Source of the DNA: Saprospiraceae bacterium
Lineage (GTDB): Bacteria > Bacteroidota > Bacteroidia > Chitinophagales > Saprospiraceae
Assembly (NCBI GenBank): GCA_013360405.1
Contig: JABWBR010000017.1
Span: 1 to 64,000, forward strand
Length of the DNA: 64,000 nucleotides
Direction: 5' to 3'
In this document: positions 8,111 to 16,615 of the stretch, one piece after another
How the letters are laid out: each line of letters begins with the position of its first letter
How positions within the stretch are numbered: position 1 is the first letter of the stretch
The notes under the pieces: generated by a model
Database searches by the model: none
Told to the model about the DNA's origin: nothing
The model's input: the letters and a program-made list of their open reading frames with translations, nothing else
Made by a program: the position numbers and the translations under genes

Positions 8111-8639
8111 GCTTGTTTGTTTTTTCTTGTGTTGGATGAACTGATTCTAATTGGTCCAGGATGCGTTCCAGGATTTGGAGTTTGAGTTGATAGGTTTTTA
8201 TGAGGTTTTGAATGATTTGTTCTTCGCTGCCTTTGGGCACATTGAGCAGGTCTTGTTTGAGTTCGGTCATGGCCTGATCGATCTGCGCGATATCGGCGTC
8301 GATGCTTTCATCGTGCGGATAGCTGGCCAGTTGCTGGTATTTTTGCTCAAAAAGCGCGTCATAGTATTTGGCGGCCTCCGACAATTCGGGGGAAATCGAT
8401 TCAACCGACGCTATCGCCTGTTTTTGCTGAAACGTGCTCGCCAGGTAGAGCCCGCCGATACCTCCGGTAACCAGCAGCAGCAATACGGCGGCTGCGGCGC
8501 GCAGGTAGGTTCTCAAGGCGAGCGGCCTTGATCGGCGTTGCTCGAGGTTTTTGTCGAGATGGGCCCAAACCTTCAGACCGGGTACTGCGTGGTCAAAATC
8601 CTCCCGGTTTGCTTTGATGAATTCTTCTAAACGGTCCAT
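8094..8639 (-). CDS. Probable anti-sigma factor, single-pass membrane protein
   Basis: 181 aa. The first ~55 residues are charged and cytoplasmic, followed by one transmembrane helix (about 62-83, YLRAAAAVLLLLVTGGIGG) and a periplasmic helical, coiled-coil-like tail. Position directly behind an ECF sigma gene, with the same strand and the membrane topology, makes an anti-sigma role likely; the usual zinc HxxxCxxC motif is absent, so it would be a non-canonical one. Start at 8639 (MDRLEEFIKAN) is chosen over an upstream ATG at 8675 because anti-sigma proteins of this type begin with such an acidic helix. Confidence 0.65.
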   Translation of the reverse strand: MDRLEEFIKANREDFDHAVPGLKVWAHLDKNLEQRRSRPLALRTYLRAAAAVLLLLVTGGIGGLYLASTFQQKQAIASVESISPELSEAAKYYDALFEQKYQQLASYPHDESIDADIAQIDQAMTELKQDLLNVPKGSEEQIIQNLIKTYQLKLQILERILDQLESVHPTQEKTNKHEIGI

Positions 8640-8704
8640 ATCAAAATGTCTGTTACTTAAAAAAGTCGTTTTCAAAATATAGGGACAGTCGGGTGATTTC
8701 GGGT

Positions 8705-9301
8705 TTAAAATATAATCCTCGATTGGAGGATCTCCTTCATTTTTTTTCTTGCGCGGCTGTACTGCGATTTTGAGGTCGCCTCGGTGATATTCAAAATTTC
8801 GCCTATTTCCTGGTGGTCGTAGCCTTCCAGTGCATAGAGGGAGAATACCACGCGGTAGCCGTCGGGTAAATCCATGAGGGCGTGTCTTACTGCTTCTACA
8901 CTAAGCCCTTCGGGTGTAGAAGCGTGGTCTTCTTCGGTAGCGCTTACATCCTGGTGTTGCTGGCTCAATTCTTCAAACGCCATGCGATTGCGTTTGAGGA
9001 AATTGATACAATTATTGACTACGATGCGTTTGATCCAGGCGCCGATAGACGATTCGTAGCGAAAAGTATCGAGCTTGGTAAAGATGTCGAGAAAGGCGTT
9101 TTGTAATACGTCTTCCGCATCCTGGTCGTTGTTGAGCATGCGCAGGCATACGTTGTACATGCCCTTCGCGAAGAGGCGGTACAATTCGAACTGAGCCTGG
9201 CGTTCGCCGCGTTTGCACTTCTCTACAAGATCGCGGTGTGTAGCGCTGTAGTCCAATGTCAGTAATGTGGGTTTAGGATCCCTTGCCCTTGCAATTTCCA
9301 T
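8705..9301 (-). CDS. ECF RNA polymerase sigma factor
   Basis: About 198 aa. Sigma region 2 includes LFAKGMYNVCLRMLNNDQDAEDVLQNAF (given in two parts: MYNVCLRMLNND and DAEDVLQNAF), followed by the helix-turn-helix of region 4 (LPDGYRVVFSLYALEGYDH...IGEILNITEATSKSQYSRA). It directs RNA polymerase to a small regulon, probably including its own operon with the anti-sigma-like and DUF4097-like genes. Start set at 9301 because AAAGG lies 7 bases upstream; ATGs at 9334 and 9346 are alternatives and change only the extreme N-terminus. Confidence 0.9.
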   Translation of the reverse strand: MEIARARDPKPTLLTLDYSATHRDLVEKCKRGERQAQFELYRLFAKGMYNVCLRMLNNDQDAEDVLQNAFLDIFTKLDTFRYESSIGAWIKRIVVNNCINFLKRNRMAFEELSQQHQDVSATEEDHASTPEGLSVEAVRHALMDLPDGYRVVFSLYALEGYDHQEIGEILNITEATSKSQYSRARKKMKEILQSRIIF

Positions 9302-9421
9302 CACGTTGCCTTTGGCTGTCGTTGATAGTTGCATCAGTATGATCAACTATACTTACATCCAGAATAGACAGTGCCGGGAAAGAAGGGTTGCACCTAAATG
9401 TTAAAAATATGGATTTGCGTA

Positions 9422-10444
9422 CTATTTTTTTCCTTTCACCCGGGCAAGGCCTTCGCTTGCCAGTTCGTATTCGGGCGCCATGCGGAGGGCGGTTTCGTAG
9501 TCTTTTTCGGCCCGGGCAAAGGCGCCGGCTTTTTCGTGGGCGATACCCCTGAAGCAATAGGCCTGGATATTGATCGGATTGACCTCGATGACCAGGTCGA
9601 ACATTTTGCGCGCCTGTTCGATGGAGTCCTGGTCGAGATACAACAAACCTGCATTGAGGTAACCTTCGTCGTATTGCACGTCGATGGTATTGAGTTTTTT
9701 GTACAGGGCGATAGCGCCGTTGAGGTCGTTTTTGTCGCGCAGGAAGTCGGCTTTGGCGTGAATAGCCGTAATATTATCGGGAGCGATGCGGATTGCGCTG
9801 TCGAAGTAGCGCTCGGCGTCGGGTTTATTCAGTTTGGCGTTCATCTGCCCGAGGTTGATCCAGGCGTCGATCAGTTCGGGGTCGATTTCGATAGCTTTTT
9901 GAAAAGCTTTGAGTGCGCGGTCAGTATCGTTCAATTCGCGCGTATTCAGGCCCATCATCAGGAATGCGTCGCCGTTTTGGGGGTCTATTTTGAGAATGCG
10001 GTCGATGGTTTGCAGCGAAGCCTTGTATTGTTTGAGGGTATACTGCACTTCGCACAATTTCAGCAGGGTGGGAATGCGCTCGGGGTATAGGGCGGCGGCG
10101 CGTTCCATGGTGCGCAAGGCCAGTCGCGACTGGAAGTAGTCGAGGTAAACGTCAGACAACAGATGGTGATAGTCCACATTGGCCGAATCAAACTGAAGCG
10201 CAACCGTCAGGTCGCGAATAGCCTCGTCATAACCTTCATTTTCATAAAACAACTTACCCCTGGAGGCATACAATTGGGCATCTTTGGGCGAAGCGGCGAT
10301 CTGCTCGGTCAGTGCGTCAATAGCCGGGTTGCCGGTTTTGCCCTGTGTTTGTTGATTATCCGTGGAGGTAACATCGTTTTTGCAGGCGCCATAAGCTATC
10401 AGAAATGCCGCCGCAACAACAAAAAGTCCGATTTTAGTTTTCAT
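9422..10444 (-). CDS. TPR-repeat lipoprotein
   Basis: 340 aa. Start at 10444 gives MKTKIGLFVVAAAFLIAYGAC, a lipobox with the acylated Cys at residue 21. The mature part holds about eight tetratricopeptide repeats (for instance AQLYASRGKLFYENEGYDEA, AFLMMGLNTRELNDTDRALK, AYCFRGIAHEKAGAFARAEK), which build a helical superhelix for protein-protein contacts, probably on the periplasmic face of the envelope. No enzymatic domain. The gene stands alone, divergent from the BamA-like gene. Confidence 0.88.
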   Translation of the reverse strand: MKTKIGLFVVAAAFLIAYGACKNDVTSTDNQQTQGKTGNPAIDALTEQIAASPKDAQLYASRGKLFYENEGYDEAIRDLTVALQFDSANVDYHHLLSDVYLDYFQSRLALRTMERAAALYPERIPTLLKLCEVQYTLKQYKASLQTIDRILKIDPQNGDAFLMMGLNTRELNDTDRALKAFQKAIEIDPELIDAWINLGQMNAKLNKPDAERYFDSAIRIAPDNITAIHAKADFLRDKNDLNGAIALYKKLNTIDVQYDEGYLNAGLLYLDQDSIEQARKMFDLVIEVNPINIQAYCFRGIAHEKAGAFARAEKDYETALRMAPEYELASEGLARVKGKK

Positions 10445-10516
10445 TACTTCTCTTTTTGATCTTTCACAACTTGCATACAATCAATAAAAACGATAAGTTA
10501 GGCCTTTATTGCGCTG

Positions 10517-10524
10517 CAAAGGTA
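10517..10524 (-). promoter_or_regulatory. Candidate -7 box (TACCTTTG)
   Basis: Matches TAnnTTTG on the minus strand, 72 bases before the TPR lipoprotein start at 10444. The -33 region is weak. Confidence 0.45.
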
Positions 10525-10563
10525 AAAACGCAATTTTGAAATCATCATCCCTACAAACTTACT

Positions 10564-11961
10564 ATGAAAAAACTCTTGCTATGCGGCTTTTTACTTCAAC
10601 TCGCGGGCTGGGCAGCGGCACAGGCTGAAATGGCCTTTATCGACTCTATCAGTATCGCCGGCAACCGCCATACCAAAGATTATATTATCCTGCGCGAACT
10701 TAGTTTTCAAAAGGGCGACTCTATCCCGTTGACGGAACTGGACCTCCGCCTGGAGGCCAGTGAAAAAATGGTACTTAACACGGGGCTGTTCAATATCGCC
10801 ACGGTAAGCTTTGTGGGATGGGAAGGCAGTACCAACCGGGTGCATATTCGCGTAGACGTGGAAGAAGCCTGGTACATATATCCTGTGCCTGTCTTCGAGT
10901 TGGCCGACCGCAATTTTAATGTGTGGTGGGTGGAGCAAGACCGTTCGCTGCAACGCCTCAATTTTGGGTTGGAATTTACCCACCTCAATTTAACAGGCCG
11001 CAAAGACAAATTCAAAGCGGTTGCCAAATACGGATATACCCGCAATTACGGCCTGCGCTATTCTTTTCCCTATATCAACCGCAAACAAACGTGGGGTATT
11101 ACAGGTGAAATTTCTTTTTCCCAAAATCGCGAGATCAATTACGCCACGGTGGGCAATAAACAGGTTTTTTATCGCGACCCCGGCCGGTTTCTCTACCAGC
11201 GCTTTCGCACCGAGGTAGGGCTGCAATACCGCCCGAGAATGCTCGTGACACACACCCTTATAATGGGGTATCGCCAGAACAAAATAGACGACATAGTGGC
11301 CAGGGAGCTCAACCCCGATTTTTTCCTCGACGGCCGGACTCTGCAGCGCAATTTTTCGGCGGCCTATATCTTTACTTACGACGATCGAGACGTGAGAGCT
11401 TATCCTACCGAAGGCAATTATTACTTCCTGGCGTTCGAAAAAGAAGGCCTCGGCGTTTTCCGCGATCGCAATTCGCTTGTTTTGCATACCGCCTACGAAC
11501 ACTACCACCTATTGCGCCCGCGCTGGAGTCTGGGCTCGCGCGTACGCGCCAAACTATCCTTGAACCGCGAACAACAACCCTACAACGACAATCGCGCCGC
11601 AGGTTTTGGCAAAAACTACCTGCGCGGTTATGAATATTATATTGTTGACGGCCTCGACATGGGCTACGCCAAGGCTACGCTGCGGTACAAATTTCTTCAA
11701 AAAGAATTGCGCCTGCTGCGTATACTTCCCGGTCAGTTGAGAGAAATGCCTATAAAAATGTATCTCACCGCCAACAACGACTTCGCTTTTGTGAACGACC
11801 CTTACCCCACCCCTGGGAATTTTCTCCATAATCGCTTGTTGTGGGGCGCCGGATTTGGACTCGACGTGGTTTTATTTTACGATAAAGTACTCCAATTTGA
11901 ATATAGTGTAAACCACTTGGGCGAAAGCGGCTTATTTTTACACCTCAACATGAATATCTGA
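10564..11961 (+). CDS. BamA/TamA-like outer membrane protein (POTRA + barrel)
   Basis: 465 aa. Signal peptide (1-19, ...WAAAQ), one POTRA domain (about 25-105, starting IDSISIAGNRHTKDYIILREL), then a beta-barrel of the Bac_surface_Ag/Omp85 type (about 115-465) with alternating strands such as NYGLRYSFPYINRK and FGKNYLRGYEYY. It is far shorter than BamA (one POTRA, not five), so it is probably an accessory Omp85 protein in outer-membrane protein assembly or secretion and not BamA itself. The stop is 3 bases from the nadK start, so the two form an operon. Confidence 0.85.
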   Translation: MKKLLLCGFLLQLAGWAAAQAEMAFIDSISIAGNRHTKDYIILRELSFQKGDSIPLTELDLRLEASEKMVLNTGLFNIATVSFVGWEGSTNRVHIRVDVEEAWYIYPVPVFELADRNFNVWWVEQDRSLQRLNFGLEFTHLNLTGRKDKFKAVAKYGYTRNYGLRYSFPYINRKQTWGITGEISFSQNREINYATVGNKQVFYRDPGRFLYQRFRTEVGLQYRPRMLVTHTLIMGYRQNKIDDIVARELNPDFFLDGRTLQRNFSAAYIFTYDDRDVRAYPTEGNYYFLAFEKEGLGVFRDRNSLVLHTAYEHYHLLRPRWSLGSRVRAKLSLNREQQPYNDNRAAGFGKNYLRGYEYYIVDGLDMGYAKATLRYKFLQKELRLLRILPGQLREMPIKMYLTANNDFAFVNDPYPTPGNFLHNRLLWGAGFGLDVVLFYDKVLQFEYSVNHLGESGLFLHLNMNI

Positions 11962-11964
11962 GTT

Positions 11965-12849
11965 ATGCAGGTGGTGATCTATGGCAAGATGGTGAAGGAG
12001 TCTGATTACATTCCCCTTCAATCGCTTTTTGACGCTTTGCACCAGGAAGGTATTAATGCCTATGTGTATGCGCCTTATCTCGACATGCTGAAAGGCAAAG
12101 TCGATTTTCGCCGCGATGTGGGCGTCTTTGAAGGCTATCGCGATTTTAACGTGAAAAAACTCGATTTTTTTCTCACCCTGGGCGGCGACGGCACTATTCT
12201 CGAAGCGATCACCCACGTGCGCAACAGCGGCGTACCCGTCATGGGTATCAACCTGGGGCGGCTGGGTTTTTTGGCGGGCATTGAAAAGAAAAAGATCGGC
12301 GAAGCCATCAGTTTACTCAAGCGCGGGCTGTATATCATCGAAGAGCGCAGAATGTTGTACCTAGAGAGCAACCTGCCGCTTTTTGGCGAAATCCCTTTTG
12401 CACTGAATGACTGCACGCTGCTCAAACGCGATACGTCTTCCATGATTACTATTCACACCTATATCAACGGCGCCTACCTCAACTCCTATTGGGCAGACGG
12501 CATTATCGTGGCTACGCCCACCGGCTCAACCGGTTATTCTTTGAGCTGCGGCGGGCCCATTATTTTCCCCGATTCGAACAACTTTGTCATTACGCCCGTA
12601 GCCCCGCACAATCTCAATGTACGGCCTATAGTCATATCCGACGATAGCGTGATTTCTTTTGAAGTGGAAGGGCGCGCCGAGAATTTTCTTTGTACGCTCG
12701 ACTCGCGTTTTGAGACTGTCACCTCGGCGTATCAACTGGCGGTGCGAAAAAACGATTATAGCATCAAGCTGGTGCGCTTGAATGAAGAAGGTTTTTTACA
12801 AACCCTGCGCGATAAATTGACCTGGGGGATTGATTCGCGGAACTATTAG
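11965..12849 (+). CDS. nadK: NAD kinase
   Basis: 294 aa. Phosphorylates NAD to NADP using ATP, a cytoplasmic essential enzyme. It shows the conserved GGDGT motif (residues 73-77), the following NxGxLGFLAG segment (INLGRLGFLAG), the NDCTLLKRD region and the glycine-rich TPTGSTGYSLSCGGP motif of the substrate pocket. The length is normal for the family. It follows the BamA-like gene by 3 bases. Confidence 0.96.
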   Translation: MQVVIYGKMVKESDYIPLQSLFDALHQEGINAYVYAPYLDMLKGKVDFRRDVGVFEGYRDFNVKKLDFFLTLGGDGTILEAITHVRNSGVPVMGINLGRLGFLAGIEKKKIGEAISLLKRGLYIIEERRMLYLESNLPLFGEIPFALNDCTLLKRDTSSMITIHTYINGAYLNSYWADGIIVATPTGSTGYSLSCGGPIIFPDSNNFVITPVAPHNLNVRPIVISDDSVISFEVEGRAENFLCTLDSRFETVTSAYQLAVRKNDYSIKLVRLNEEGFLQTLRDKLTWGIDSRNY

Positions 12850-12864
12850 GGGGTGACAAGGTAC

Positions 12865-12883
12865 GTGAACGGTAAACGTTCAC
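12865..12883. repeat. Short palindrome gtgaacggtaaacgttcac
   Basis: 7-bp perfect stem with a 5-base loop, between convergent nadK and the BCCP-like gene. The same words (gaacg, gtaaa, cgttc) make up the tandem 17-mers at 62288-62338, so this is a repeat family as well as a possible weak terminator. Confidence 0.5.
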
Positions 12884-12884
12884 G

Positions 12885-13370
12885 CTACTCAAATTCCAGC
12901 AGCACCTCTCCTTTATCCACGGCGGCGCCTTTGGCTACGGCTATTTTCTTTATTACGCCATCGTTGGGCGATTTAATGATATTTTCCATTTTCATCGCTT
13001 CGAGTATGAGCAGCGAATCGCCCTTGTGCACAGTTTGGCCGGCTTCCACGGCGATACTGAGCACGAGCCCGGGCATGGGGGCTTTGATATGGCGTACTTT
13101 GGCCGACTGGTGGCTACTGAAGCCCAGTTTGGCGAGCAGTTGGTCGTATTCGTCGGCGAGTTTTACTTCGTAGGTATTGCTGTTGATGGCAAACTTGTAG
13201 GTTTTGTTTAAAAAATCGGCTGCCACCAGTTTGGCTTGAAAAACCTGCTGCTCGCTCACTACGTGAAAAGCGTTGTTATCGAGGTTGGAAACCGCGATAT
13301 GATTGAGTTCTGCTTCGTCAAAAACGAATTGGTCGTGGTTTACGGTGGCTTTGTAGCGTTTGCTTTTCAT
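12885..13370 (-). CDS. Biotin carboxyl carrier (biotinyl-lipoyl) protein
   Basis: 161 aa. The C-terminal biotinyl-lipoyl domain (about 90-161) has the EAMKMEN motif with biotinylated K127 and the AxMPG entry (APMPGLVL). The N-terminal part resembles the extension of acetyl-/propionyl-CoA carboxylase or oxaloacetate-decarboxylase carrier subunits. It carries the carboxybiotin between the carboxylase and transferase sites. The partner subunits are not in the window, so the specific carboxylase cannot be named. It is the last gene of an operon with a bactofilin, AtpZ and a small membrane protein. Confidence 0.9.
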   Translation of the reverse strand: MKSKRYKATVNHDQFVFDEAELNHIAVSNLDNNAFHVVSEQQVFQAKLVAADFLNKTYKFAINSNTYEVKLADEYDQLLAKLGFSSHQSAKVRHIKAPMPGLVLSIAVEAGQTVHKGDSLLILEAMKMENIIKSPNDGVIKKIAVAKGAAVDKGEVLLEFE

Positions 13371-13372
13371 GT

Positions 13373-13756
13373 TCAGGCGCTGGTTTTCCCTAACTTCATC
13401 ATGAAGTAGGTTTCAAAAATAGTAAAAATCAGGTATTCCCCGAAAAATGGCAGGATGAATAACTTGCCGTTGGGCAGGGCTATTTTATCATAGGCCAATA
13501 CAATGAGTACGGTGAGCATCAACTTGAGAAAAGTAAAGCCCATCACGACTGTAGTAAATTGGTTTTTATTGCTGCTGCGGGCGGCATTGCTACCCACCAG
13601 ATACATGAGAATGCTGAGAAAAAAGAAAAAGCCCAGGCCTATCCAGGAGAGCAATTCGTGTTCGCGAAAGAGCGGTACCATGTGAAGGGCCAATACCAGC
13701 CCTGCGCCGATAGCGGCGGTGACCAGTAGCCCGATAATAAACGTGCGGCTTTCCAT
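13373..13756 (-). CDS. Four-helix membrane protein of unknown function
   Basis: 127 aa with four predicted transmembrane helices (about 5-25, 36-53, 68-87 and 99-119). No catalytic motif seen. It starts 6 bases after the AtpZ-like gene and ends 2 bases before the BCCP-like gene, so all are one transcript. Being next to AtpZ suggests a membrane accessory of ATP synthase assembly, a position such a protein often holds in this phylum before atpB, but here the atp genes do not follow. Confidence 0.75.
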   Translation of the reverse strand: MESRTFIIGLLVTAAIGAGLVLALHMVPLFREHELLSWIGLGFFFFLSILMYLVGSNAARSSNKNQFTTVVMGFTFLKLMLTVLIVLAYDKIALPNGKLFILPFFGEYLIFTIFETYFMMKLGKTSA

Positions 13757-13762
13757 ATCCTA

Positions 13763-14011
13763 TTATTTTTTTGGCAGCAAATCTTTTAGTGTAAGATACA
13801 GTGCCGCAAATATAGCTAATAGCGACATGGCCACGGTAAGATAAGACTTGTCGAGTTGAAAATAGGCATCAAGGCGTTTGCCGGCATAGGCGCCGATCAG
13901 GATAATGATACCCATCTGAATAGCCATCCCCGAATACTTCATGTAATCCTGGGCGCGCCGGCGACGGGGGTCGTCATGGTCAGGCCTCTGCTGGCTTTCC
14001 GGTTTTGACAC
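13763..14011 (-). CDS. AtpZ/AtpI family protein
   Basis: 82 aa. The N-terminal ~25 residues are polar and rich in Arg/Asp; two transmembrane helices follow (about 29-47 and 56-77), with the conserved GxxxGKRLD-type loop (GAYAGKRLDAYF). This is the AtpZ/AtpI type of protein that goes with F-type ATP synthase and is linked to ion supply or c-ring assembly. The start overlaps the bactofilin gene by 32 bases. Confidence 0.82.
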   Translation of the reverse strand: MSKPESQQRPDHDDPRRRRAQDYMKYSGMAIQMGIIILIGAYAGKRLDAYFQLDKSYLTVAMSLLAIFAALYLTLKDLLPKK

Positions 14012-14432
14012 CTGGCTGGATTTCTTTGTTGATCACTGACGAGCCGGATTTGGCGCCGGTCATGGCGCAGGTAACGCTAAAAATAGCGCCCGACTGCACG
14101 ATCAGTTTGCCGGTCGTTACATCACCGTTTACCGTAGCTGTTTCGCGCACATTGAGCAGTTCGGTTACCGTGAGCACACCATCGAAACGGCCTTCAATTA
14201 CCGCATTTTGGCATTTGATCTCCCCTTCTACCGAACCCGAGGGGCCGATGATCACCTTGGCATCACAGAAGAGTTTGCCCTTGATTGCACCATCTATGCG
14301 TATATCGCTATCCGCTTTTACGGTGCCTTCTACCACAGTGCCTTGCACCAGCGTGTTGAATGCATTAGAAGAGGTTGCAGGAGCGGTAGTGCTTTTGGGC
14401 TTATTGGCTTCCTTATTGGCGTTGCCGAACAT
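13980..14432 (-). CDS. Bactofilin (polymer-forming cytoskeletal protein)
   Basis: 150 aa. The core (about 30-125) is a regular beta-helix with short repeats typical of bactofilins (VEGTVKADSDIRIDG, GKLFCDAKVIIGPSG, VNGDVTTGKLIVQSG), flanked by flexible tails. Bactofilins polymerise without nucleotides into filaments near the membrane and scaffold cell-shape proteins. It is the first gene of the operon bactofilin - AtpZ - membrane protein - BCCP, with a 32-base overlap into AtpZ. Confidence 0.93.
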   Translation of the reverse strand: MFGNANKEANKPKSTTAPATSSNAFNTLVQGTVVEGTVKADSDIRIDGAIKGKLFCDAKVIIGPSGSVEGEIKCQNAVIEGRFDGVLTVTELLNVRETATVNGDVTTGKLIVQSGAIFSVTCAMTGAKSGSSVINKEIQPGVKTGKPAEA

Positions 14433-14475
14433 CTTGTTTGTGTTTTAGATGATGGAATGACGGAAAATTAGAAGG

Positions 14476-14590
14476 GTTTATGAAGGGTTTATGAGGGTTT
14501 ATGAAAGTTTTAAATAAACCCATAAACTCTCATAACCCTTCATAAACCCTCATAAACTCTCATAAACCCTTATAGACTCTCATAACCCCT
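14476..14590. repeat. Tandem 'tttatgagggt / cataaaccct' repeat forming an inverted repeat
   Basis: Short units of gggtttatga on the left are followed by many copies of cataaaccct or cataaactct on the right, so the region can fold into a long hairpin. It fills the gap between the PorP/SprF gene stop (14605) and the bactofilin start (14432), so it may also end PorP transcription. Confidence 0.6.
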
Positions 14591-14604
14591 TTTCAGGACT
14601 CTCC

Positions 14605-15657
14605 CTAGAAATTGGGGCAATATACGCCACGGCGCTCAGGGCCGCAGATTTTGTATTGCAGTGCGAACTCAAAGCCGCCGTTGGAGTTACTGGCCGGGCG
14701 CAGCGGAGATACGTTGATATCGTAGCTAAAGCCCAGCGTAAACTGGTTGTAGTCGAAACGCGTAGATAAGATGACAGCGTCGTTGAGTACGCCTGATTCT
14801 ATCTTGTTGGAAATGCGCGTCCAGAGGCCGAACTGGAAGTCCTGGTAGTTATTGCGTGTGCGGTTGAGCAGGAATTTGAAACTCGTACCGGCATTGACCT
14901 GGAACGAAGGGCCCTGGCTCATCACGATAACGCCCGGTACCAGTCCGAAGCGATCGCCCAGGAGAAATTCGCCGCCTGCGTGAATCGTAAAGCGGCTGTA
15001 CAGCAGGTCTTCTTCGGCGCTGCTGAACGATTGGTTGGCGCGGTTGAGGTGGTGGAAAGCGCCGCCGAAATACAGATTGTTATCGGGGTCGAACACCATA
15101 AACCACATCAGGCCTGCGGCGAGATCGGCGAAAATAAAGTTGTCGCGATCGAAGCCGTCTTCCTGGGAGTCGAGGTTGCCGTCGAATCCTCCTTCGCCAT
15201 CGTGTTGGGTGCCCCAGCGGAGTTTCAGGAAGTCGATGCTGCGCTGCGCTACGCCGGCTTCGGCGCCCACTACCAGGTATTGGCCGTCATTGCGGCCGCC
15301 GCCCATCTTTTTGCTATAAGAAGCGGAGAGTTTGCCGGTTAAGGTAGCGAAATTGGCTTCGCCTGCGCGGTCGCCCCAAAACGTGCCGCCCACGCCAAAA
15401 TAATCATAGCGCCCCACAGGGATACGCTGATCATAAGAAACGGAGTACGTACTATAGGCATTGGAGCGCAAAACACTGGCCCACTGGTTGCGGTAGTTGG
15501 CCACTATGCGTGAATTACAGTTCATTAAGCCTGTCATCGCCGGGTTCAGGTTGAGCGGCGAGAGGTAGAACTGAGAAAAGTGGATGTCCTGCGCACCCAA
15601 TGAGAGCGCACCCATCATGGTAAGGCAGGTAAAGATCAGCGACTTGAATGACTTCAT
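14605..15657 (-). CDS. PorP/SprF family T9SS membrane protein
   Basis: 350 aa. Start at 15657 gives a signal peptide (MKSFKSLIFTCLTMMGALSLGAQ), followed directly by the family hallmark DIHFSQFYLSPLNLNPAMTGL and NYRNQWASV. The rest is an outer-membrane beta-barrel ending near residue 350. PorP/SprF proteins are T9SS-linked and in flavobacteria are needed to place adhesins such as SprB at the surface. No large SprB-like adhesin follows, so this copy probably serves a distant substrate. An upstream ATG (15708) adds no plausible sequence. Confidence 0.93.
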   Translation of the reverse strand: MKSFKSLIFTCLTMMGALSLGAQDIHFSQFYLSPLNLNPAMTGLMNCNSRIVANYRNQWASVLRSNAYSTYSVSYDQRIPVGRYDYFGVGGTFWGDRAGEANFATLTGKLSASYSKKMGGGRNDGQYLVVGAEAGVAQRSIDFLKLRWGTQHDGEGGFDGNLDSQEDGFDRDNFIFADLAAGLMWFMVFDPDNNLYFGGAFHHLNRANQSFSSAEEDLLYSRFTIHAGGEFLLGDRFGLVPGVIVMSQGPSFQVNAGTSFKFLLNRTRNNYQDFQFGLWTRISNKIESGVLNDAVILSTRFDYNQFTLGFSYDINVSPLRPASNSNGGFEFALQYKICGPERRGVYCPNF

Positions 15658-16032
15658 AAAGATTGTATTTGTAGAGCGTCCTTCCAAATGAAATATGTTA
15701 AACCTCATAAAAATTGAGTTACAATATTAGGGAATCCCAACCAAACTCGGGGAATATTTTTAGTTAAAACACGACAAAGTACCAGATAGCTACTTCCTCA
15801 CAGGTTTTTCGATTTGCGAAGATAGGGAGTAAACGCCCGATGATAAGCGATTATTTTGTCCGTTAACACGGCGCCCCGGCTCATTGCTCGCCAAGATAAG
15901 CACACTAGACAATGCAAATGTATTTTTTTAGCAAAAAAATTGAGGCATGGGGTAAACTACTTTACCAATAGTATGTTTTACTTTTGTATTTAATAGTAAA
16001 GCTACTATTTTACAAAGTAAAACCCAACATCC
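15658..16032. other. 375-bp divergent intergenic region
   Basis: AT-rich and between two divergent transcription units. It has no ORF of note. The right part holds AT-rich direct and inverted words (tactttacc, gttttact, tagtaaagctactattttac) near a -7-like box at 15979-15986, probably the control region of the sigma/exporter operon. Confidence 0.5.
15979..15986 (+). promoter_or_regulatory. Candidate -7 box (TACTTTTG)
   Basis: Matches TAnnTTTG, 46 bases before the ATG of the ECF sigma gene at 16033. It is flanked by the inverted words agtaaag/ctactattttac that could be an operator. No clear -33 box. Confidence 0.45.
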
Positions 16033-16566
16033 ATGTCGACTATAGAATTTGCCACCTGTTTTCAGGCTGAAGAGCCCCTGCTGCTTTCTTTTGCCTACCG
16101 GCTCACCAACGACCAGGAGGACGCCAAAGACTTGATGCAGGAAACAGCCTATAAAGCTTTTCGCTATCGATTGCGCTACCAGCCGCATACCAACCTGCGC
16201 GCCTGGCTGATGACGATCATGCGCAATACGTTTATCAATGACTACCGCCACCGCAAACGCAGACGAAGCGTACAGGCTCCCGCTCCCGAAAATTTTCCCA
16301 TCGAAAATGCCGGCATTACCGACAACCAGGGCGTGAGCAATCTCACCGTAGCTGAACTCGAAAGGGAAATCAATGCGCTCGAAGACTGGTTAAAAGTGCC
16401 CTTTTACATGCATTGCCAGGGGTATAAATACGAAGACATCGCCGAATCGCTTTCGATACCGCTGGGTACGGTAAAAAGTCGTATCTTTTTTGCCAGAAAA
16501 CAACTCCAGGCGGCCGTCAAGGAAATGTATGCCTCGCGCAACCTTGAAGAGACGCTTTGTGTTTGA
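16033..16566 (+). CDS. ECF RNA polymerase sigma factor heading the exporter operon
   Basis: 177 aa. Region 2 (about 15-80) has LLLSFAYRLTNDQEDAKDLMQET and the -10 recognition helix with NLRAWLMTIMRNTFINDYR; region 4 (about 120-165) has the helix-turn-helix YEDIAESLSIPLGTVKSRIFFAR. No anti-sigma gene is adjacent. The next gene, an ABC exporter, begins 49 bases downstream on the same strand, so the sigma factor probably controls the exporter operon, or is set by its state. Confidence 0.92.
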   Translation: MSTIEFATCFQAEEPLLLSFAYRLTNDQEDAKDLMQETAYKAFRYRLRYQPHTNLRAWLMTIMRNTFINDYRHRKRRRSVQAPAPENFPIENAGITDNQGVSNLTVAELEREINALEDWLKVPFYMHCQGYKYEDIAESLSIPLGTVKSRIFFARKQLQAAVKEMYASRNLEETLCV

Positions 16567-16615
16567 ATAATAGAATAACAGTCGCCATTTTAACACCATA
16601 AACACGACCCGACCT

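Noticed and set aside
14476-14590. CRISPR-like array
   Set aside because: Units are about 10 bases with no unique spacers of normal length and no cas genes near.
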